From NCBI GenBank assembly GCA_028278675.1, contig JAQAJJ010000009.1, positions 23,946-87,945 on the forward strand: a DNA stretch of 64,000 nucleotides, in the 5' to 3' direction. Of this stretch, positions 1 through 10,390 are shown one piece after another. The position numbers and the translations under genes are program-made. Below the pieces are notes generated by a model. It searched no databases, was not told the origin of the DNA, and saw only the letters and a program-made list of their open reading frames with translations. How positions within the stretch are numbered: position 1 is the stretch's first letter; each line of letters begins with the position of its first letter. This DNA comes from Candidatus Azophilus lithoversatilis. Lineage in GTDB: Bacteria > Pseudomonadota > Gammaproteobacteria > Pseudomonadales > Azotimanducaceae.

Positions 1-158
1 ACCACCCGCGCGTCGATGGACACCTGACCATGCTTGAAGGTCTCCGACATCGGCTCACCGTCCGAGACGGGGTAATGGATGGGCGGCGCAGGCCGGCGGC
101 GCAGCGGCGCGGTGGCCGGCGGCCGGGAACGGCCCGGCAGGGGTTCGGCTTGGGGCAT
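1..158 (-). CDS. Uma2/DUF820-family nuclease-fold protein, N-terminal fragment cut by window edge
   Basis: The frame opens with ATG at 158 and stays open to base 1, giving about 52 residues. A Pro/Arg-rich head is followed by PIHYPVSDGEPMSE, the typical opening of Uma2 (DUF820) proteins, which have a PD-(D/E)XK nuclease-like fold and no settled physiological role. An AAGGAG ribosome site precedes the ATG. The same head (MPQAEP) and the same upstream flank recur at the decayed copy at 38824-39136, so the family is multi-copy here. The catalytic part lies outside the window. It is transcribed away from gyrA. Confidence 0.6.
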   Translation of the reverse strand, partial: MPQAEPLPGRSRPPATAPLRRRPAPPIHYPVSDGEPMSETFKHGQVSIDARV

Positions 159-530
159 GGCGGGCTCCTTGGCGGGGCCGTTGCTCGATGCCGCCGACGT
201 TAGCACAGCGCCCCCGTCCCGCACAGGGGCGGGGGCGCGATGGACATGGGCGGCGGCGGCCGTGCATTGGCCCGTTCCGTTGACTTGGGAACCGATGATG
301 TTGGCAAGGAAGCCGCGCAATTTCTGTAGGACGGGAACGCCGCGTTTTGTGCGACATGTCTGCGCTTGAGGCCTCCTTCAGGACGGGGAGTGACGCCGGG
401 ACCGAGCGGGGTTTGCCCCCCGAGCGCGTCGCGCCAGCGAATCTCCAATCGGCAAAATGTCCCCACCCTCAGTCGCCTTCCCAGCATCAGTCCATGCTAA
501 AATTCATACCCTTTGGGGCGCCGAATCTCC
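159..530. other. intergenic region between the Uma2 gene and gyrA
   Basis: No convincing gene is seen. Bases from about 128-195 and 265-282 (CATTGGCCCGTTCCGTTG) are near copies of the flank at about 39106-39172 and 39230-39247, so the left half is a repeated Uma2-associated leader. The right half should hold the gyrA promoter. Confidence 0.5.
495..503 (+). promoter_or_regulatory. candidate extended -10 promoter of gyrA
   Basis: TGCTAAAAT matches an extended -10 element (TGn followed by a TATAAT-like hexamer) and lies 28 bases before the gyrA ATG. No good -35 hexamer is visible upstream, which is usual for extended -10 promoters. This is a motif match only. Confidence 0.35.
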
Positions 531-3101
531 ATGTCTGAAATGACCCCTGCCCAGGGGCGCGAAATACTCCCGGTCAATATCGAGGACGAACTCCGCCAGT
601 CCTATCTGGACTACGCGATGAGCGTGATCGTCGGCCGTGCCCTGCCCGATGTGCGCGACGGCTTGAAGCCGGTCCATCGCCGGGTGCTGTTCACCATGAA
701 CGAGCTCAACAACACCCACAGCCGCCCCTACATGAAGTCGGCGCGGGTGGTCGGCGACGTCATGGGCAAGTACCACCCCCACGGCGACGTCGCCATCTAC
801 GACACCGTCGTGCGCATGGCCCAGACCTTCTCCATGCGCTACCTGTTGGTCGATGGTCAAGGCAACTTCGGCTCCGTTGACGGCGACCCGCCAGCGGCGA
901 TGCGCTACACCGAGGTGCGCATGGCGCGGCTGGCATCGGATTTGCTGGCGGATCTCGACAAGGAAACCGTTCCCTTCACGCCCAACTACGACGACACCCT
1001 CACCATGCCCGAGGTGCTGCCGACCCGGGTGCCCAACCTGCTCATCAACGGCAGTTCCGGCATCGCCGTCGGCATGGCCACCAACATCCCGCCACACAGC
1101 CTGAACGAGGTGGTGGCGGGCGTCATGGCCTTGATGGACGATCCGCACATCAGCATCGATGGCCTGATGGAGCACATCCACGGCCCGGACTTCCCCACCG
1201 CCGGCATCATCAATGGCCGCGCCGGGATCGTTCAGGCCTACCGCACCGGCCGCGGCCGCATCTACGTCCGCGCCCGGGCCGAGGTGCAGCACGACGACAA
1301 AGGCGGCCGCGACGTCATCGTCATCACCGAGATTCCCTACCAGCTCAACAAGTCGCGCCTGATTGAGAAGATTGCCGAATTGGTCAAGGACAAACGCATC
1401 GAAGGCATCGCGGAACTGCGCGACGAATCCGACAAGGACGGCCTGCGCATCGTCATCGAACTGCGCCGCGGCGAGTCCGGCGAGGTGGTGCTGAACAACC
1501 TCTACGCCCAGACCCAACTGCAATCCGTCTACGGCATCAACTGCGTGGCCCTGGTCGATGGCCAGCCGCGACTGCTCAACCTAAAGCAGATGCTGGAAGC
1601 CTTCCTGCAGCATCGCAAGGAAGTGGTCACCCGGCGCACACTGTTCCTGCTGCGGCGGGCGCGGCGGCGCGGCCACCTGCTCGAAGGCCAAGCGGTGGCC
1701 TTGGCCAACATCGAGGCGGTCATCGATCTGATCCGCCGCTCGCCATCGGCGGTGGAGGCGCGCACAGCCCTCATGGGCAGCGGCTGGGTCTCGGAGAACG
1801 TCGAAGCGCTGCTCGCCCGGGCCGGCGCGGACGCCTGCCGCCCGGACGACTTGGGCGAGGAGTTCGGCCTGCGCGACGGCGCCTACCACCTCTCCCCGGA
1901 TCAGGCCCAAGCCATTCTCGACCTTCGCCTGCATCGGCTGACGGCCTTGGAGCAGGACAAGCTCATGGCCGACTACCAAGGCATCCTCGATGAGATCAGC
2001 GAGCTTGAAGACATTCTCGGCAGCGATGGGCGCTTGGCGGAAGTCATTCGCGAAGAGCTCAAGGAGGTGCTCGACACCTACGGCGACGAGCGCCGCACCG
2101 AAATCGTAGCCAGCCACGAAGACCTATCGGTTGAGGACCTCATCGCGGTCGAGGATCTGGTGGTGACCATCTCCCACAAGGGCTACGCCAAGACCCAGCC
2201 GCTCGACGTCTACCAAGCCCAGCGGCGGGGCGGGCGCGGCAAGGTGGCCGCCTCGGTGCGCGATGAGGACTTCGTCGAGCATCTGCTGATCGCCAACAGC
2301 CACGACACCCTGCTGTGCTTTTCCGATCGCGGCAAGGTCTATTGGCTGCGGGTGTTCCGCATTCCCCGGGGCAGCCGCAATGCCAAGGGGCAGCCGCTCA
2401 TCAACCTGCTGCCCCTCGACCAAGGCGAGCGCCTGACCTCGTTTCTGCCAGTGAGCCGCTTCGATGACGACCATTTCGTGTTCATGGCCACCGCCGACGG
2501 CACCGTCAAGAAGACCGAACTCTCGCAATTCTCCCGGCCCCGTCCCAGTGGACTGATCGCCTTGGGGCTAGCCGAGGGCGACACCTTGGTGGGCGCGGCG
2601 ATCACCGACGGCGGCTGCGACGTGCTGCTGACCGCCAGTTCCGGCAAGGCGGCGCGCTTCACCGAGTCGGACGTCCGCGCCATGGGGCGAACCGCCCGAG
2701 GCGTGCGGGGCATCCGTCTGAAGCGTGGCCAGCGGGTGATCTCGCTGGTGATTCCCGCCGAGAACGGCTATCTGCTCACGGCCAGCGCCAACGGCTACGG
2801 CAAGCGCACCCGGATCGGCGAATTTCCGGTCCGGGGACGCGGCGCCATGGGTGTGATCGCCATGAAGGCCAGCGAGCGCAACGGCGAGTTGGTCGCCGCC
2901 GTGCAGATGTTCGAGGGCGATGAGCTCATGCTCATCAGCGACATGGGTACCCTGGTGCGCACTGGCACGGATGACATCTCGATCATCAGCCGCAATGCCC
3001 AAGGCGTGCGGCTGATCAACCTGCGCGGCGAGGAGCGGCTCAACACCGTCGCCCGCATCGCCGAAGCCAGCTTGAATGACAATGCTCCCGAAGATGACTA
3101 G
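531..3101 (+). CDS. gyrA: DNA gyrase subunit A
   Basis: 856-residue gyrase A subunit, which breaks and rejoins DNA as part of the A2B2 enzyme that introduces negative supercoils. The catalytic tyrosine lies in AAMRYTEVR. The C-terminal beta-pinwheel carries the GyrA box QRRGGRG at residues 564-570, which separates it from ParC. The acidic C-terminal tail is short compared with E. coli. ATG at 531 was chosen over an upstream in-frame TTG at 513 because [12 protein letters not shown] aligns with known starts. In the quinolone-resistance region the sequence is [10 protein letters not shown], so Val87 stands where E. coli has Ser83, while Asp91 (E. coli Asp87) is kept. It heads a tightly packed operon. 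Confidence 0.98.
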   Translation: MSEMTPAQGREILPVNIEDELRQSYLDYAMSVIVGRALPDVRDGLKPVHRRVLFTMNELNNTHSRPYMKSARVVGDVMGKYHPHGDVAIYDTVVRMAQTFSMRYLLVDGQGNFGSVDGDPPAAMRYTEVRMARLASDLLADLDKETVPFTPNYDDTLTMPEVLPTRVPNLLINGSSGIAVGMATNIPPHSLNEVVAGVMALMDDPHISIDGLMEHIHGPDFPTAGIINGRAGIVQAYRTGRGRIYVRARAEVQHDDKGGRDVIVITEIPYQLNKSRLIEKIAELVKDKRIEGIAELRDESDKDGLRIVIELRRGESGEVVLNNLYAQTQLQSVYGINCVALVDGQPRLLNLKQMLEAFLQHRKEVVTRRTLFLLRRARRRGHLLEGQAVALANIEAVIDLIRRSPSAVEARTALMGSGWVSENVEALLARAGADACRPDDLGEEFGLRDGAYHLSPDQAQAILDLRLHRLTALEQDKLMADYQGILDEISELEDILGSDGRLAEVIREELKEVLDTYGDERRTEIVASHEDLSVEDLIAVEDLVVTISHKGYAKTQPLDVYQAQRRGGRGKVAASVRDEDFVEHLLIANSHDTLLCFSDRGKVYWLRVFRIPRGSRNAKGQPLINLLPLDQGERLTSFLPVSRFDDDHFVFMATADGTVKKTELSQFSRPRPSGLIALGLAEGDTLVGAAITDGGCDVLLTASSGKAARFTESDVRAMGRTARGVRGIRLKRGQRVISLVIPAENGYLLTASANGYGKRTRIGEFPVRGRGAMGVIAMKASERNGELVAAVQMFEGDELMLISDMGTLVRTGTDDISIISRNAQGVRLINLRGEERLNTVARIAEASLNDNAPEDD

Positions 3102-4194
3102 CCTTCCCGATCGCGGAAAGCGGACGTTCAACTTTTCGGCAGGACCGGCGGCGTTGCCGGAGGCCGTGCTGCACCAGGTGCGCGATGAACTGCTCGACTA
3201 CCGCGCCAGCGGGATGTCGGTGATGGAGATGAGCCATCGCAGCCCCGAGTTCATCGAAATTGCCGAAACCGCCGAGGCTGACCTGCGCGCCCTGCTCGAC
3301 GCGCCGGATGACTATCGCCTGCTGTTCCTGCAGGGCGGGGCAACCACCCAGTTCGCCGCCGTGCCGCTGAATCTGCTCAACGGCAAGGGGGGCGCGGACT
3401 ACGTCGAGACCGGCTCCTGGTCCGCCAAGGCCATCAAGGAGGCGCGCCGCCACTGCGCCGTGAACGTGGCGGCCACATCCGCTGCCGAGCAGTTCAACCA
3501 GATCCCGCCGCTCGACACCTGGGAGCTCGACAGCGACGCCGCCTACCTGCACATCTGCGGCAACGAAACCATCGGCGGGGTGCAGTTCCACCACTATCCG
3601 GACTGCGGCGTTACCTTGGTCGCCGACCTCTCCTCCGAACTGCTCTCGCGGCCCATCGACGTCACCCAATTCGGGCTGATCTACGCCGGCGCCCAGAAGA
3701 ACATCGGCCCGGCCGGCCTGACGCTGGTGATCGTGCGCGACGACCTGCTTGGCCGGGCGGCAGCGAACACGCCCACCATGCTCGACTACGCCGTGCAAGC
3801 CAAGGCCGGCTCCATGTACAACACGCCACCCACCTTTGCCTGGTACGTGGCGGGCTTGGTCTTCAAGTGGCTGCTCGCCCAAGGCGGCCTCAAGGGCATG
3901 GCGGCGCGCAATGCGGCCAAGGCGGGCCTGTTGTACGATGCCTTAAACCGCAGCAACTTCTATCGCTCGCCAGTTGCCAGAGCCGATCGATCGCTGATGA
4001 ACGTGCCCTTCACCCTGGCCGACCCCCGCCTCGACTCGGCCTTTCTCGAAGGGGCCACGGGGCGCGGCCTGACCAACCTCAAAGGCCACCGCAGCGTTGG
4101 CGGCATGCGCGCCAGCCTCTACAACGCCGTGCCCGAAGCGGCGGTGGCGTCCTTGGTTGACTACATGAACGACTTCGAGCGGGAGTCCGCATGA
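3094..4194 (+). CDS. serC: phosphoserine aminotransferase
   Basis: PLP enzyme converting 3-phosphohydroxypyruvate to phosphoserine (serine synthesis), also acting in pyridoxal phosphate synthesis. The N-terminus has [12 protein letters not shown] and the PLP lysine is Lys202 in [12 protein letters not shown]; the 366-residue length is normal. ATG at 3094 overlaps the gyrA stop by 8 bases; in-frame ATGs at 3076 and 3082 would extend it a few residues into gyrA. The gyrA-serC-pheA order is common in Pseudomonas-like gammaproteobacteria. Translation is probably coupled at both ends. Confidence 0.96.
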   Translation: MTSLPDRGKRTFNFSAGPAALPEAVLHQVRDELLDYRASGMSVMEMSHRSPEFIEIAETAEADLRALLDAPDDYRLLFLQGGATTQFAAVPLNLLNGKGGADYVETGSWSAKAIKEARRHCAVNVAATSAAEQFNQIPPLDTWELDSDAAYLHICGNETIGGVQFHHYPDCGVTLVADLSSELLSRPIDVTQFGLIYAGAQKNIGPAGLTLVIVRDDLLGRAAANTPTMLDYAVQAKAGSMYNTPPTFAWYVAGLVFKWLLAQGGLKGMAARNAAKAGLLYDALNRSNFYRSPVARADRSLMNVPFTLADPRLDSAFLEGATGRGLTNLKGHRSVGGMRASLYNAVPEAAVASLVDYMNDFERESA

Positions 4195-5300
4195 GCGCGG
4201 ACAACGGGGCGCTGGCACCCATCCGGGAGCGCATCGACGCGATCGACGCCCGACTGCAGGAACTCCTCAACGAGCGCGCCGGCCTGGCTCTCCAAGTGGG
4301 ACGGATCAAGCAGGCCGCCCCCGGCGGCGAGCCGCCGGTTTACTATCGTCCTGAGCGGGAAGCGCAGATCTTGAACGCCCTCAAGGCGCGCAACCAAGGC
4401 CCGCTCTCCGACGACGACATCGCCCGCCTCTTCCGCGAGATCATCTCCTGCTGCCTGTCTTTGGAACAGCCGCTCAGCGTGGCCTACCTGGGTCCGGCGG
4501 GCACCTACACGGAATTGGCGGCGCTGGCCCAATTCGGCCACTTCGCCGGAGCCCGTCCGCTGTCCGCCATCGATGAGGTGTTCCGCGAAGTGGAGAACGG
4601 CGGCGTCCATTTCGGCGTCGTGCCGGTGGAGAACTCCACGGAAGGCATGGTCAACCACACCTTGGACTGCTTCATGGAGTTTCCGCGCCAGGTGCGAATC
4701 TGCGCCGAGGTGGAGCTGCCCATCCACCACACCTTCATCGTCCATAAGGACAGCACCGTCGGTCCCGAAGCGCTCGCTGGGATCGTCTCGCACGCCCAAT
4801 CCCTCGCCCAGTGCCGGGGTTGGCTCGACACCCACTGCCCGGGCATCGAGCGCATTGCGGTGGCGAGCAACGCCGAGGCGGCGCTGCGGGTCGCCCAAGA
4901 TGCGGATTGGGGCGCCATCGCCGGGGAGATGGCGGCGGAGCGCTACGGCTTGAAGGTGGTGGCCAGGAACATCGAGGACTTGCCGGACAACAAGACCCGC
5001 TTTCTGGTGCTCGGGCGACAGGACGTGGGACGGAGCGGACAGGACAAAACCTCCATCCTGGTGTCGACCAAGAACGAACCCGGCGCCCTGTTTCGGGTGC
5101 TGGAGCCCTTTCATCGGCTGGAGATTTCCCTGACGCGCATCGAAACCCGTCCGGCCCGCTCCGGCGACTGGTCCTACGTCTTCTTCATCGACTTTGACGG
5201 CCACACCGAAGAGCCAGTCGTGCGCCAAGCCCTCGATGACGTGGCCGAGGTGGCTTTGGAGGTGCGCGTCCTCGGCTGCTATCCCCGTTCGGTGGCGTAG
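4191..5300 (+). CDS. pheA: bifunctional chorismate mutase / prephenate dehydratase
   Basis: P-protein that makes phenylpyruvate from chorismate for phenylalanine synthesis. Residues about 8-90 form the AroQ-type chorismate mutase helix bundle (IRERIDAIDARLQELLNERA). About 95-275 is the dehydratase domain starting YLGPAGTYTE and containing the catalytic TRF motif (NKTRFLVLG). About 285-360 is the ACT domain with GALFRVL and ETRP, the usual phenylalanine-binding segments. The 369-residue length is typical. It overlaps serC by 4 bases (ATGA) and is followed by hisC 11 bases later. Confidence 0.97.
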   Translation: MSADNGALAPIRERIDAIDARLQELLNERAGLALQVGRIKQAAPGGEPPVYYRPEREAQILNALKARNQGPLSDDDIARLFREIISCCLSLEQPLSVAYLGPAGTYTELAALAQFGHFAGARPLSAIDEVFREVENGGVHFGVVPVENSTEGMVNHTLDCFMEFPRQVRICAEVELPIHHTFIVHKDSTVGPEALAGIVSHAQSLAQCRGWLDTHCPGIERIAVASNAEAALRVAQDADWGAIAGEMAAERYGLKVVARNIEDLPDNKTRFLVLGRQDVGRSGQDKTSILVSTKNEPGALFRVLEPFHRLEISLTRIETRPARSGDWSYVFFIDFDGHTEEPVVRQALDDVAEVALEVRVLGCYPRSVA

Positions 5301-5311
5301 GCGCATCGCCG

Positions 5312-6397
5312 ATGAGCGCGCCCGTCAACCCGAGCATCGCCCGCCTGAATCCCTATCAGCCGGGCAGGTCCATCGACGAGGTGGCGCGGGAGCTGGACCT
5401 CAACGATGTGGCGAAGCTCGCCAGCAACGAAAACCCACGTGGCCCAGCGCCCGCGGTGCGCGAGCGGATCCGCGACGCCATGGGTGAGCTGTCCCGCTAC
5501 CCCGACGCCAACGGCCATGCCTTAAAGCGGCGCCTGGCTGCCCATCACGACATCGAACCGCATCGCATCACCCTCGGCAACGGCTCCAACGACGTGCTGG
5601 AGCTGGCGGCCAAGTTCACGCTGGAACCGGGCACGGAAGGCATCATGTCCGCCCACGGCTTCATCGTGTACCCCTTGGCGATCACCGGCTGTGGCGCCAA
5701 GCTGGTGACGGTGCCCGCCAAGGCCTACGGCTGCGACCTCGAGGCCATGCTGGACCAGGTCATCGACGCCACCCGCATCGTCTTCATCGCCAATCCGAAC
5801 AACCCTACGGGCACCTCGGTCGGCGAGCGGGAGCTAACCGGCTTTCTCGACCGACTGCCGCCCCGGGTATGGGCGGTGCTCGATGAAGCCTACGCCGAAT
5901 ACGTCAATGCGCCCGACTATCCCGATGGGCGGGCGTTGCTGGAGCGCTACCCCAACCTGATCGTCACCCGCACCTTCTCCAAGGTCCACGCCCTGGCCGG
6001 CCTGCGCATCGGCTACGCCCTAAGCTCCGCCGAGGCCGCCGATCTGATGAATCGCGCCCGGCAGCCGTTCAACGTCAGCAGCTTAGGCCTAGCCGCCGCC
6101 GAAACCGCCTTGGATCAGACCGCCTTTGTGGCCGAGAGCGCCGCCCTGAACCGCGATGGGCTGGCGGCGCTGGAGGCGGGGCTTCGCCAACTCGGCCACC
6201 CGCCGCTGCCCTCGGCAGGCAATTTCCTGTGCGTGGATCTGCGCCGTGACGCCCAGCCGGTGTTTGAGGCCCTGCTGCGGTCCGGGGTCATCGTGCGCAC
6301 CATCCGTGAGTACGGGCTGCCCAACCACATCCGGGTCAGCGTCGGCTTGCCCGAGGAAAACCAGCGCTTTCTTGAGGCGTTGGAGCAAGTGTTGTGA
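5312..6397 (+). CDS. hisC: histidinol-phosphate aminotransferase
   Basis: PLP enzyme of histidine synthesis (imidazole acetol phosphate to histidinol phosphate); homologues in aromatic operons often also aminate phenylpyruvate or hydroxyphenylpyruvate. Diagnostic parts are LASNENPRGP near the N-terminus, ANPNNPTGT, DEAYAEY, and the PLP lysine Lys224 in TFSKVHALAGLRIGY. Its position between pheA and tyrA suggests a share in Phe/Tyr transamination, which is known for this operon type and inferred here. It overlaps tyrA by 4 bases. Confidence 0.94.
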   Translation: MSAPVNPSIARLNPYQPGRSIDEVARELDLNDVAKLASNENPRGPAPAVRERIRDAMGELSRYPDANGHALKRRLAAHHDIEPHRITLGNGSNDVLELAAKFTLEPGTEGIMSAHGFIVYPLAITGCGAKLVTVPAKAYGCDLEAMLDQVIDATRIVFIANPNNPTGTSVGERELTGFLDRLPPRVWAVLDEAYAEYVNAPDYPDGRALLERYPNLIVTRTFSKVHALAGLRIGYALSSAEAADLMNRARQPFNVSSLGLAAAETALDQTAFVAESAALNRDGLAALEAGLRQLGHPPLPSAGNFLCVDLRRDAQPVFEALLRSGVIVRTIREYGLPNHIRVSVGLPEENQRFLEALEQVL

Positions 6398-7206
6398 AAA
6401 TCGCCATAGTCGGCACTGGCCTGATCGGGGCTTCCTTCGCCAAGGCCGCGCGCAGCCGGGGGCTCAGCAGTGACATCGTCGGCTTGGACGCAGAAGCTGA
6501 ACATGCGGCGACGGCGCTGCGCCTCGGCCTGATCGACCGGGTTGTGGATGCCGTTCCGAAAGAGGCCGCGGCGGTGCTGCTGGCCGTCCCCGTCGATGGC
6601 ATCGCGGATTGGGTGCGCCGGCTGGCCGATCATCCCGGGGTATTGTTCGACGCCGGCAGCGTCAAGGCGCCGATCATCGAATCGCTCAAGGCGCGGGACG
6701 GCGCGCTGCCACCGCGTTACGTGCCCTGCCACCCCATCGCCGGTTCGGAAGGCAGCGGCCCCGAAGCCGCCGATGGCGATCTCTTCACCGGGCGTGAAGC
6801 GGTGCTCACACCGGCACCGGAAACCGATCCGGAGGCCATCGACCAGGTCCGCGCCCTGTGGCGCGGCGTGGGAGCGGACGCGCGACTGATGACCGCCGCC
6901 GACCACGATCGGATATTGGCCGTGACCAGCCATCTGCCGCATCTGCTCACCTTCGCCTACCTTGACCGAGTGGAGGCAGGCCACTTGCCCCACACTGGAG
7001 GAGGATTCGATGACTTCACCCGGATCGGGGCCGCCGCCCCCAGTCTATGGGCGGACATTCTTCGCCTGAATCGCGGTCCCCTAACCGAGGCGTTGGCCGC
7101 ATTCAAGGATTCGCTGGGCCGCTTTGAGCGCGCCTTGGCGAACGGCGACCGAGCAGCGCTCCAGGCCCTCATCACCGCGGCTGGCCGACGCTTGACCCGT
7201 GACTGA
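6394..7206 (+). CDS. tyrA: prephenate dehydrogenase
   Basis: NAD(P)-dependent oxidative decarboxylation of prephenate in tyrosine synthesis. The N-terminal Rossmann fold opens KIAIVGTGLIGASFA. The catalytic region has CHPIAGSEGSGPEAA and SHLPHLLTFA. The start is GTG overlapping the hisC stop. At 270 residues this is a single-domain enzyme. In many relatives tyrA is fused to or followed by aroA (EPSP synthase); here the frame ends cleanly and cmk begins 57 bases later, so aroA is missing from its usual slot. Confidence 0.94.
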   Translation: MKIAIVGTGLIGASFAKAARSRGLSSDIVGLDAEAEHAATALRLGLIDRVVDAVPKEAAAVLLAVPVDGIADWVRRLADHPGVLFDAGSVKAPIIESLKARDGALPPRYVPCHPIAGSEGSGPEAADGDLFTGREAVLTPAPETDPEAIDQVRALWRGVGADARLMTAADHDRILAVTSHLPHLLTFAYLDRVEAGHLPHTGGGFDDFTRIGAAAPSLWADILRLNRGPLTEALAAFKDSLGRFERALANGDRAALQALITAAGRRLTRD

Positions 7207-7263
7207 TCGTCGCTGTGCCAGCGCGGGCCGCCACCGGGGAAGATGCCCTGAAGTGGTTAAGCC

Positions 7264-8064
7264 ATGACTCCCCGCCGCCGGGCTGCGTCGGTGATTTGCG
7301 TTGACGGCCCAAGCGGCTCCGGCAAGGGCTCGCTGGCCACCGCCTTGGCCAAACGCTTGGGCTGGCGTTACCTCGACAGCGGTGCCTTGTACCGGGTGGT
7401 TGGCGCTGCGGCGCTGGACCGGGGAGTCGCCACCGATGACGAAGCGGCGCTGGCGAGCATGGCGCGGGGCCTCAACATCGAGCTGTCCGAAGGGCGCGTT
7501 GGCGCCGATGGCCTCGATCTCACCGAACGGATCCGCGATGAAGCCGTCGCCGCCGCCGCCTCCGAGGCGGCCCGGCATCCGCAAGTGCGCCAAGCGGTCC
7601 TCGCCCAGCAACGCCTGGCCGGCGAAGCGCCCGCCGACGAAACGTCGGGCCTAGTCGCCGACGGGCGCGACATGGGCACCGTCGTGTTTCCCAGTGCCGA
7701 ACTCAAGATATTCCTCGACGCCAGCGCCGAAGAGCGGGCGCAAAGGCGCTATAAACAGTTGAGAAACAAAGGAGTGACTGTTAACTTGCGCACCGTCCTC
7801 GCCAACATCCGGGATAGGGATGCGCGGGACGAAGGGCGCGCTGCCTCGCCGCTGCAACCGGCCAGTGATGCGGTCATCATCGATAGCACTCACATGACCA
7901 TCGGCGACGTGTTGCGGCAGGCCTTGGCCTTGGTCCGCGAAAGCGGACTGGCTGAAGCCCCCGCCGGTTACCGGGCAGGAACAACAGCGCATGACGTCAA
8001 CCAACCTACAATCAGGAGCAGCCGCGCGCGCCACCCCGGCGCGGCATCGAAACCAAAAACATGA
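7264..8064 (+). CDS. cmk: cytidylate kinase with C-terminal extension
   Basis: Phosphorylates CMP and dCMP. The P-loop GPSGSGKGS lies near residue 15, followed by [22 protein letters not shown], and the LID with [10 protein letters not shown]. The family usually ends near residue 225-230. This protein has 266 residues, and the last 30 or so (after [14 protein letters not shown]) look unstructured and Arg/Pro-rich. They are encoded in the stretch that in E. coli is the untranslated rpsA leader, and the stop overlaps the rpsA start by 4 bases (ATGA). Confidence 0.95.
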   Translation: MTPRRRAASVICVDGPSGSGKGSLATALAKRLGWRYLDSGALYRVVGAAALDRGVATDDEAALASMARGLNIELSEGRVGADGLDLTERIRDEAVAAAASEAARHPQVRQAVLAQQRLAGEAPADETSGLVADGRDMGTVVFPSAELKIFLDASAEERAQRRYKQLRNKGVTVNLRTVLANIRDRDARDEGRAASPLQPASDAVIIDSTHMTIGDVLRQALALVRESGLAEAPAGYRAGTTAHDVNQPTIRSSRARHPGAASKPKT

Positions 8065-9752
8065 GCGAAAGTTTTGCTGAACTATTCGAGGAAAGCCTCG
8101 GCACCATCGAAATGGCACCGGGCTCCATCGTCACTGGCACGGTGGTCGACATCGACAACGAATGGGTCGTCGTTCACGCCGGCCTGAAGTCCGAAGGGAT
8201 CATCCCCAAAGGCCAATTCTTCAACGAGACCGGCGAGTTCAACCTCTCGATCGGCGACCAAGTCAAGGTGGCCATGGAGGTCGTGGACGATGGCTGGGGC
8301 GAGACCCGGCTGTCCCGCGAAAAGGCCAAGCGGGCCGAGACTTGGGAGAGGCTGGAGGATGCTTTCGAGAAGACGGAGGTCATCACCGGCGTCATCAACG
8401 GCAAGGTCAAGGGCGGCTTCACCGTCGATGTCAACGACATCCGCGCCTTCCTGCCCGGTTCGCTGGTGGACATCCGCCCGCTGCGCGAGACGGCGCACTT
8501 GGAGGGCCGGCCCTTGGAGTTCCAAGTCATCAAGCTCGACCAAAAGCGCAACAACGTCGTGGTTTCCCGGCGCGCGGTGCTGGAGCAGGAAAACAGCGAG
8601 GAGCGCGAAGCGCTGCTCAAGTCCCTGCAGGAGGGCCAGGACGTGAAGGGCGTGGTCAAGAACCTGACCGACTACGGCGCCTTCGTCGACCTCGGCGGCG
8701 TCGATGGCCTGTTGCACATCACCGACATGGCATGGCGGCGAATTCGCCATCCCAGCGAGATGGTGACGATCGGCGACGAAATCCAGGTGCGCATCCTCAA
8801 GTTTGACCGCGAAAAGAACCGGGTGAGCCTCGGGATGAAGCAGCTGGGCGACGATCCTTGGGTGCAGTTGACCCGCCGCTATGCGGAAGGCACCAGAGTG
8901 TTCGCCACCGTCACCAATCTCACCGAATACGGCTGCTTCGCGGAAATCGAAGAAGGCGTGGAAGGCTTGGTCCATGTTTCGGAAATGGACTGGACCAACA
9001 AGAACGTCCATCCCTCGAAGGTGGTCAGCGTCGGCGACGAGGTGGAGGTCATGGTGCTCGACATCGACGAGGAGCGCCGACGCATCTCGCTGGGCATCAA
9101 GCAGTGCCGCCAAAATCCTTGGGACGAGTTCGCAGCCCAGCACGCCAAGGGCGACCGCATCCGCGGCAAGATCAAGTCCATCACCGATTTTGGCATCTTT
9201 GTGGGCCTCGACGGGGACATCGACGGGCTGGTCTATCTGTCCGACATCGCTTGGAACGAGCCCGGCGAGACCGCAGTGCGCCGCTACAGCCGCAGCGAGG
9301 AGATCGACACCGTCATCCTTTCAATCGATCCCGCGCGAGAGCGCATCGCCTTGGGCATCAAGCAGCTGGATCAGGATCCCTTCTCGGACTTTGTTACCGT
9401 CAACGACCGGGGATCGATGGTTACCGGCGTGGTGGACAGCGTCGAGCCAAAGGAAGCGGTCATTCGCTTGTCCGAGGAAGTGACCGGTGTGCTCAAGGCC
9501 TCGGAGATCAGCATCGACCGAGTCGAGGACGCCCGCAAGGAGCTCTCCGAAGGCCAGGAGTTGTCGCTCAAAATCATCAGTGTGGACCGCAAGAACCGCA
9601 ACATCGGCCTTTCGCTCAAGGCCAAGGCGATCGACGAGGAGCGGGCGGCGGTGCGCGAACACCGCAAGAAGGAAGGCGAGAGCGTTAAGGCAGGCACCTT
9701 AGGGGACCTCATCAAGGCGCAAATGGAGGGGGAACGGAGCGACGGGTCATGA
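8061..9752 (+). CDS. rpsA: 30S ribosomal protein S1
   Basis: Ribosomal protein that binds mRNA leaders during initiation. The 563 residues hold six S1 OB-fold repeats, roughly 20-87, 105-171, 190-260, 277-347, 364-434 and 450-520. Repeats 3-6 show the standard (Y)GAFV/GCFA/GIFV...GLxHxSD pattern; the first two are the degenerate ribosome-binding type. It opens [13 protein letters not shown], as in E. coli. It overlaps cmk upstream and ihfB downstream by 4 bases each, so all three look translationally coupled. Confidence 0.97.
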   Translation: MSESFAELFEESLGTIEMAPGSIVTGTVVDIDNEWVVVHAGLKSEGIIPKGQFFNETGEFNLSIGDQVKVAMEVVDDGWGETRLSREKAKRAETWERLEDAFEKTEVITGVINGKVKGGFTVDVNDIRAFLPGSLVDIRPLRETAHLEGRPLEFQVIKLDQKRNNVVVSRRAVLEQENSEEREALLKSLQEGQDVKGVVKNLTDYGAFVDLGGVDGLLHITDMAWRRIRHPSEMVTIGDEIQVRILKFDREKNRVSLGMKQLGDDPWVQLTRRYAEGTRVFATVTNLTEYGCFAEIEEGVEGLVHVSEMDWTNKNVHPSKVVSVGDEVEVMVLDIDEERRRISLGIKQCRQNPWDEFAAQHAKGDRIRGKIKSITDFGIFVGLDGDIDGLVYLSDIAWNEPGETAVRRYSRSEEIDTVILSIDPARERIALGIKQLDQDPFSDFVTVNDRGSMVTGVVDSVEPKEAVIRLSEEVTGVLKASEISIDRVEDARKELSEGQELSLKIISVDRKNRNIGLSLKAKAIDEERAAVREHRKKEGESVKAGTLGDLIKAQMEGERSDGS

Positions 9753-10060
9753 ATCGCTCCGAACTCATCGAGCGAGTCGCCGTAAGGCACGATCGGCTCC
9801 CCCCCCGGGACGTGGAGCAGGCGGTGAAGATGATGATCGAGCACCTGTCCATGGCGCTGGCTGACGGATCACGGGTTGAGATTCGCGGGTTTGGCAGCTT
9901 TTCGCTGCACTACCGGGCACCGCGAATCGGGCGCAACCCCAAGACCGGCGAAGCGGTCGCCTTGGCGGGCAAGTACGTGCCGCACTTCAAGCCGGGCAAG
10001 GACTTGCGGGAGCGGGTTGACGCCGGCTACCAACGGGAGCTGGCAACGGGAGGGGGCTAG
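9749..10060 (+). CDS. ihfB: integration host factor subunit beta
   Basis: 103-residue HU/IHF-fold DNA-bending protein. The body has [11 protein letters not shown], then [22 protein letters not shown], with the intercalating proline in the beta arm GRNPKTGE, and [17 protein letters not shown]. Its place directly after rpsA identifies it as the beta rather than the alpha subunit. It partners IhfA, which would be encoded elsewhere. Confidence 0.93.
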   Translation: MNRSELIERVAVRHDRLPPRDVEQAVKMMIEHLSMALADGSRVEIRGFGSFSLHYRAPRIGRNPKTGEAVALAGKYVPHFKPGKDLRERVDAGYQRELATGGG

Positions 10061-10082
10061 TGAAAAGCAGGACGCGCCAGTG

Positions 10083-10352
10083 ATGAATCGAGTCTGGCGC
10101 ACCTTGGCGGCGCTCGCCGCCATCGCGTTGTTCCTGTTCGCTGTCATTGCGGTCAACCAAGAGCAGGTGTCAATCCGCTTCCTCACATGGCGCAGTCCGG
10201 AGTGGAGCCTCTACTGGTGGCTGCTGATCGCCTTCATGGCCGGTGTGGCGGTTGGCGCCGCCGCGGTCCTGCCCGGCCGGGCCAAGGGTGCGCTGCGCGC
10301 TCGGCGACTGCGCAAAGCGCTGGACGAAGCCGAGCAGCGGGCACCTTCCTAG
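10083..10352 (+). CDS. lapA: LapA-type (DUF1049) inner-membrane protein
   Basis: 89-residue protein with two hydrophobic segments (about 6-24 and 43-63) and a short basic cytoplasmic tail (RLRKALDEAE), the layout of LapA/DUF1049. In E. coli LapA works with LapB in control of lipopolysaccharide synthesis through LpxC. ATG at 10083 lies 22 bases after ihfB. The lapB gene expected next is absent; an unrelated small gene and repeats follow. Confidence 0.8.
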   Translation: MNRVWRTLAALAAIALFLFAVIAVNQEQVSIRFLTWRSPEWSLYWWLLIAFMAGVAVGAAAVLPGRAKGALRARRLRKALDEAEQRAPS

Positions 10353-10390
10353 TCTCGTATCAAGCGTCCTATGACGCTTTAACTGAATCG

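Noticed and set aside
504..1523. Long open frame antisense to gyrA
   Set aside because: High-GC shadow of gyrA; no family resemblance, His/Asp/Val-rich composition typical of antisense frames.
4161..5306. 381-codon frame antisense to pheA
   Set aside because: pheA is certain; no homology-like content in the antisense frame.
10187..10390. Upstream start for the DUF1640-like gene at 10187
   Set aside because: That stretch overlaps lapA in another frame and reads Arg/Ala-rich without family likeness.
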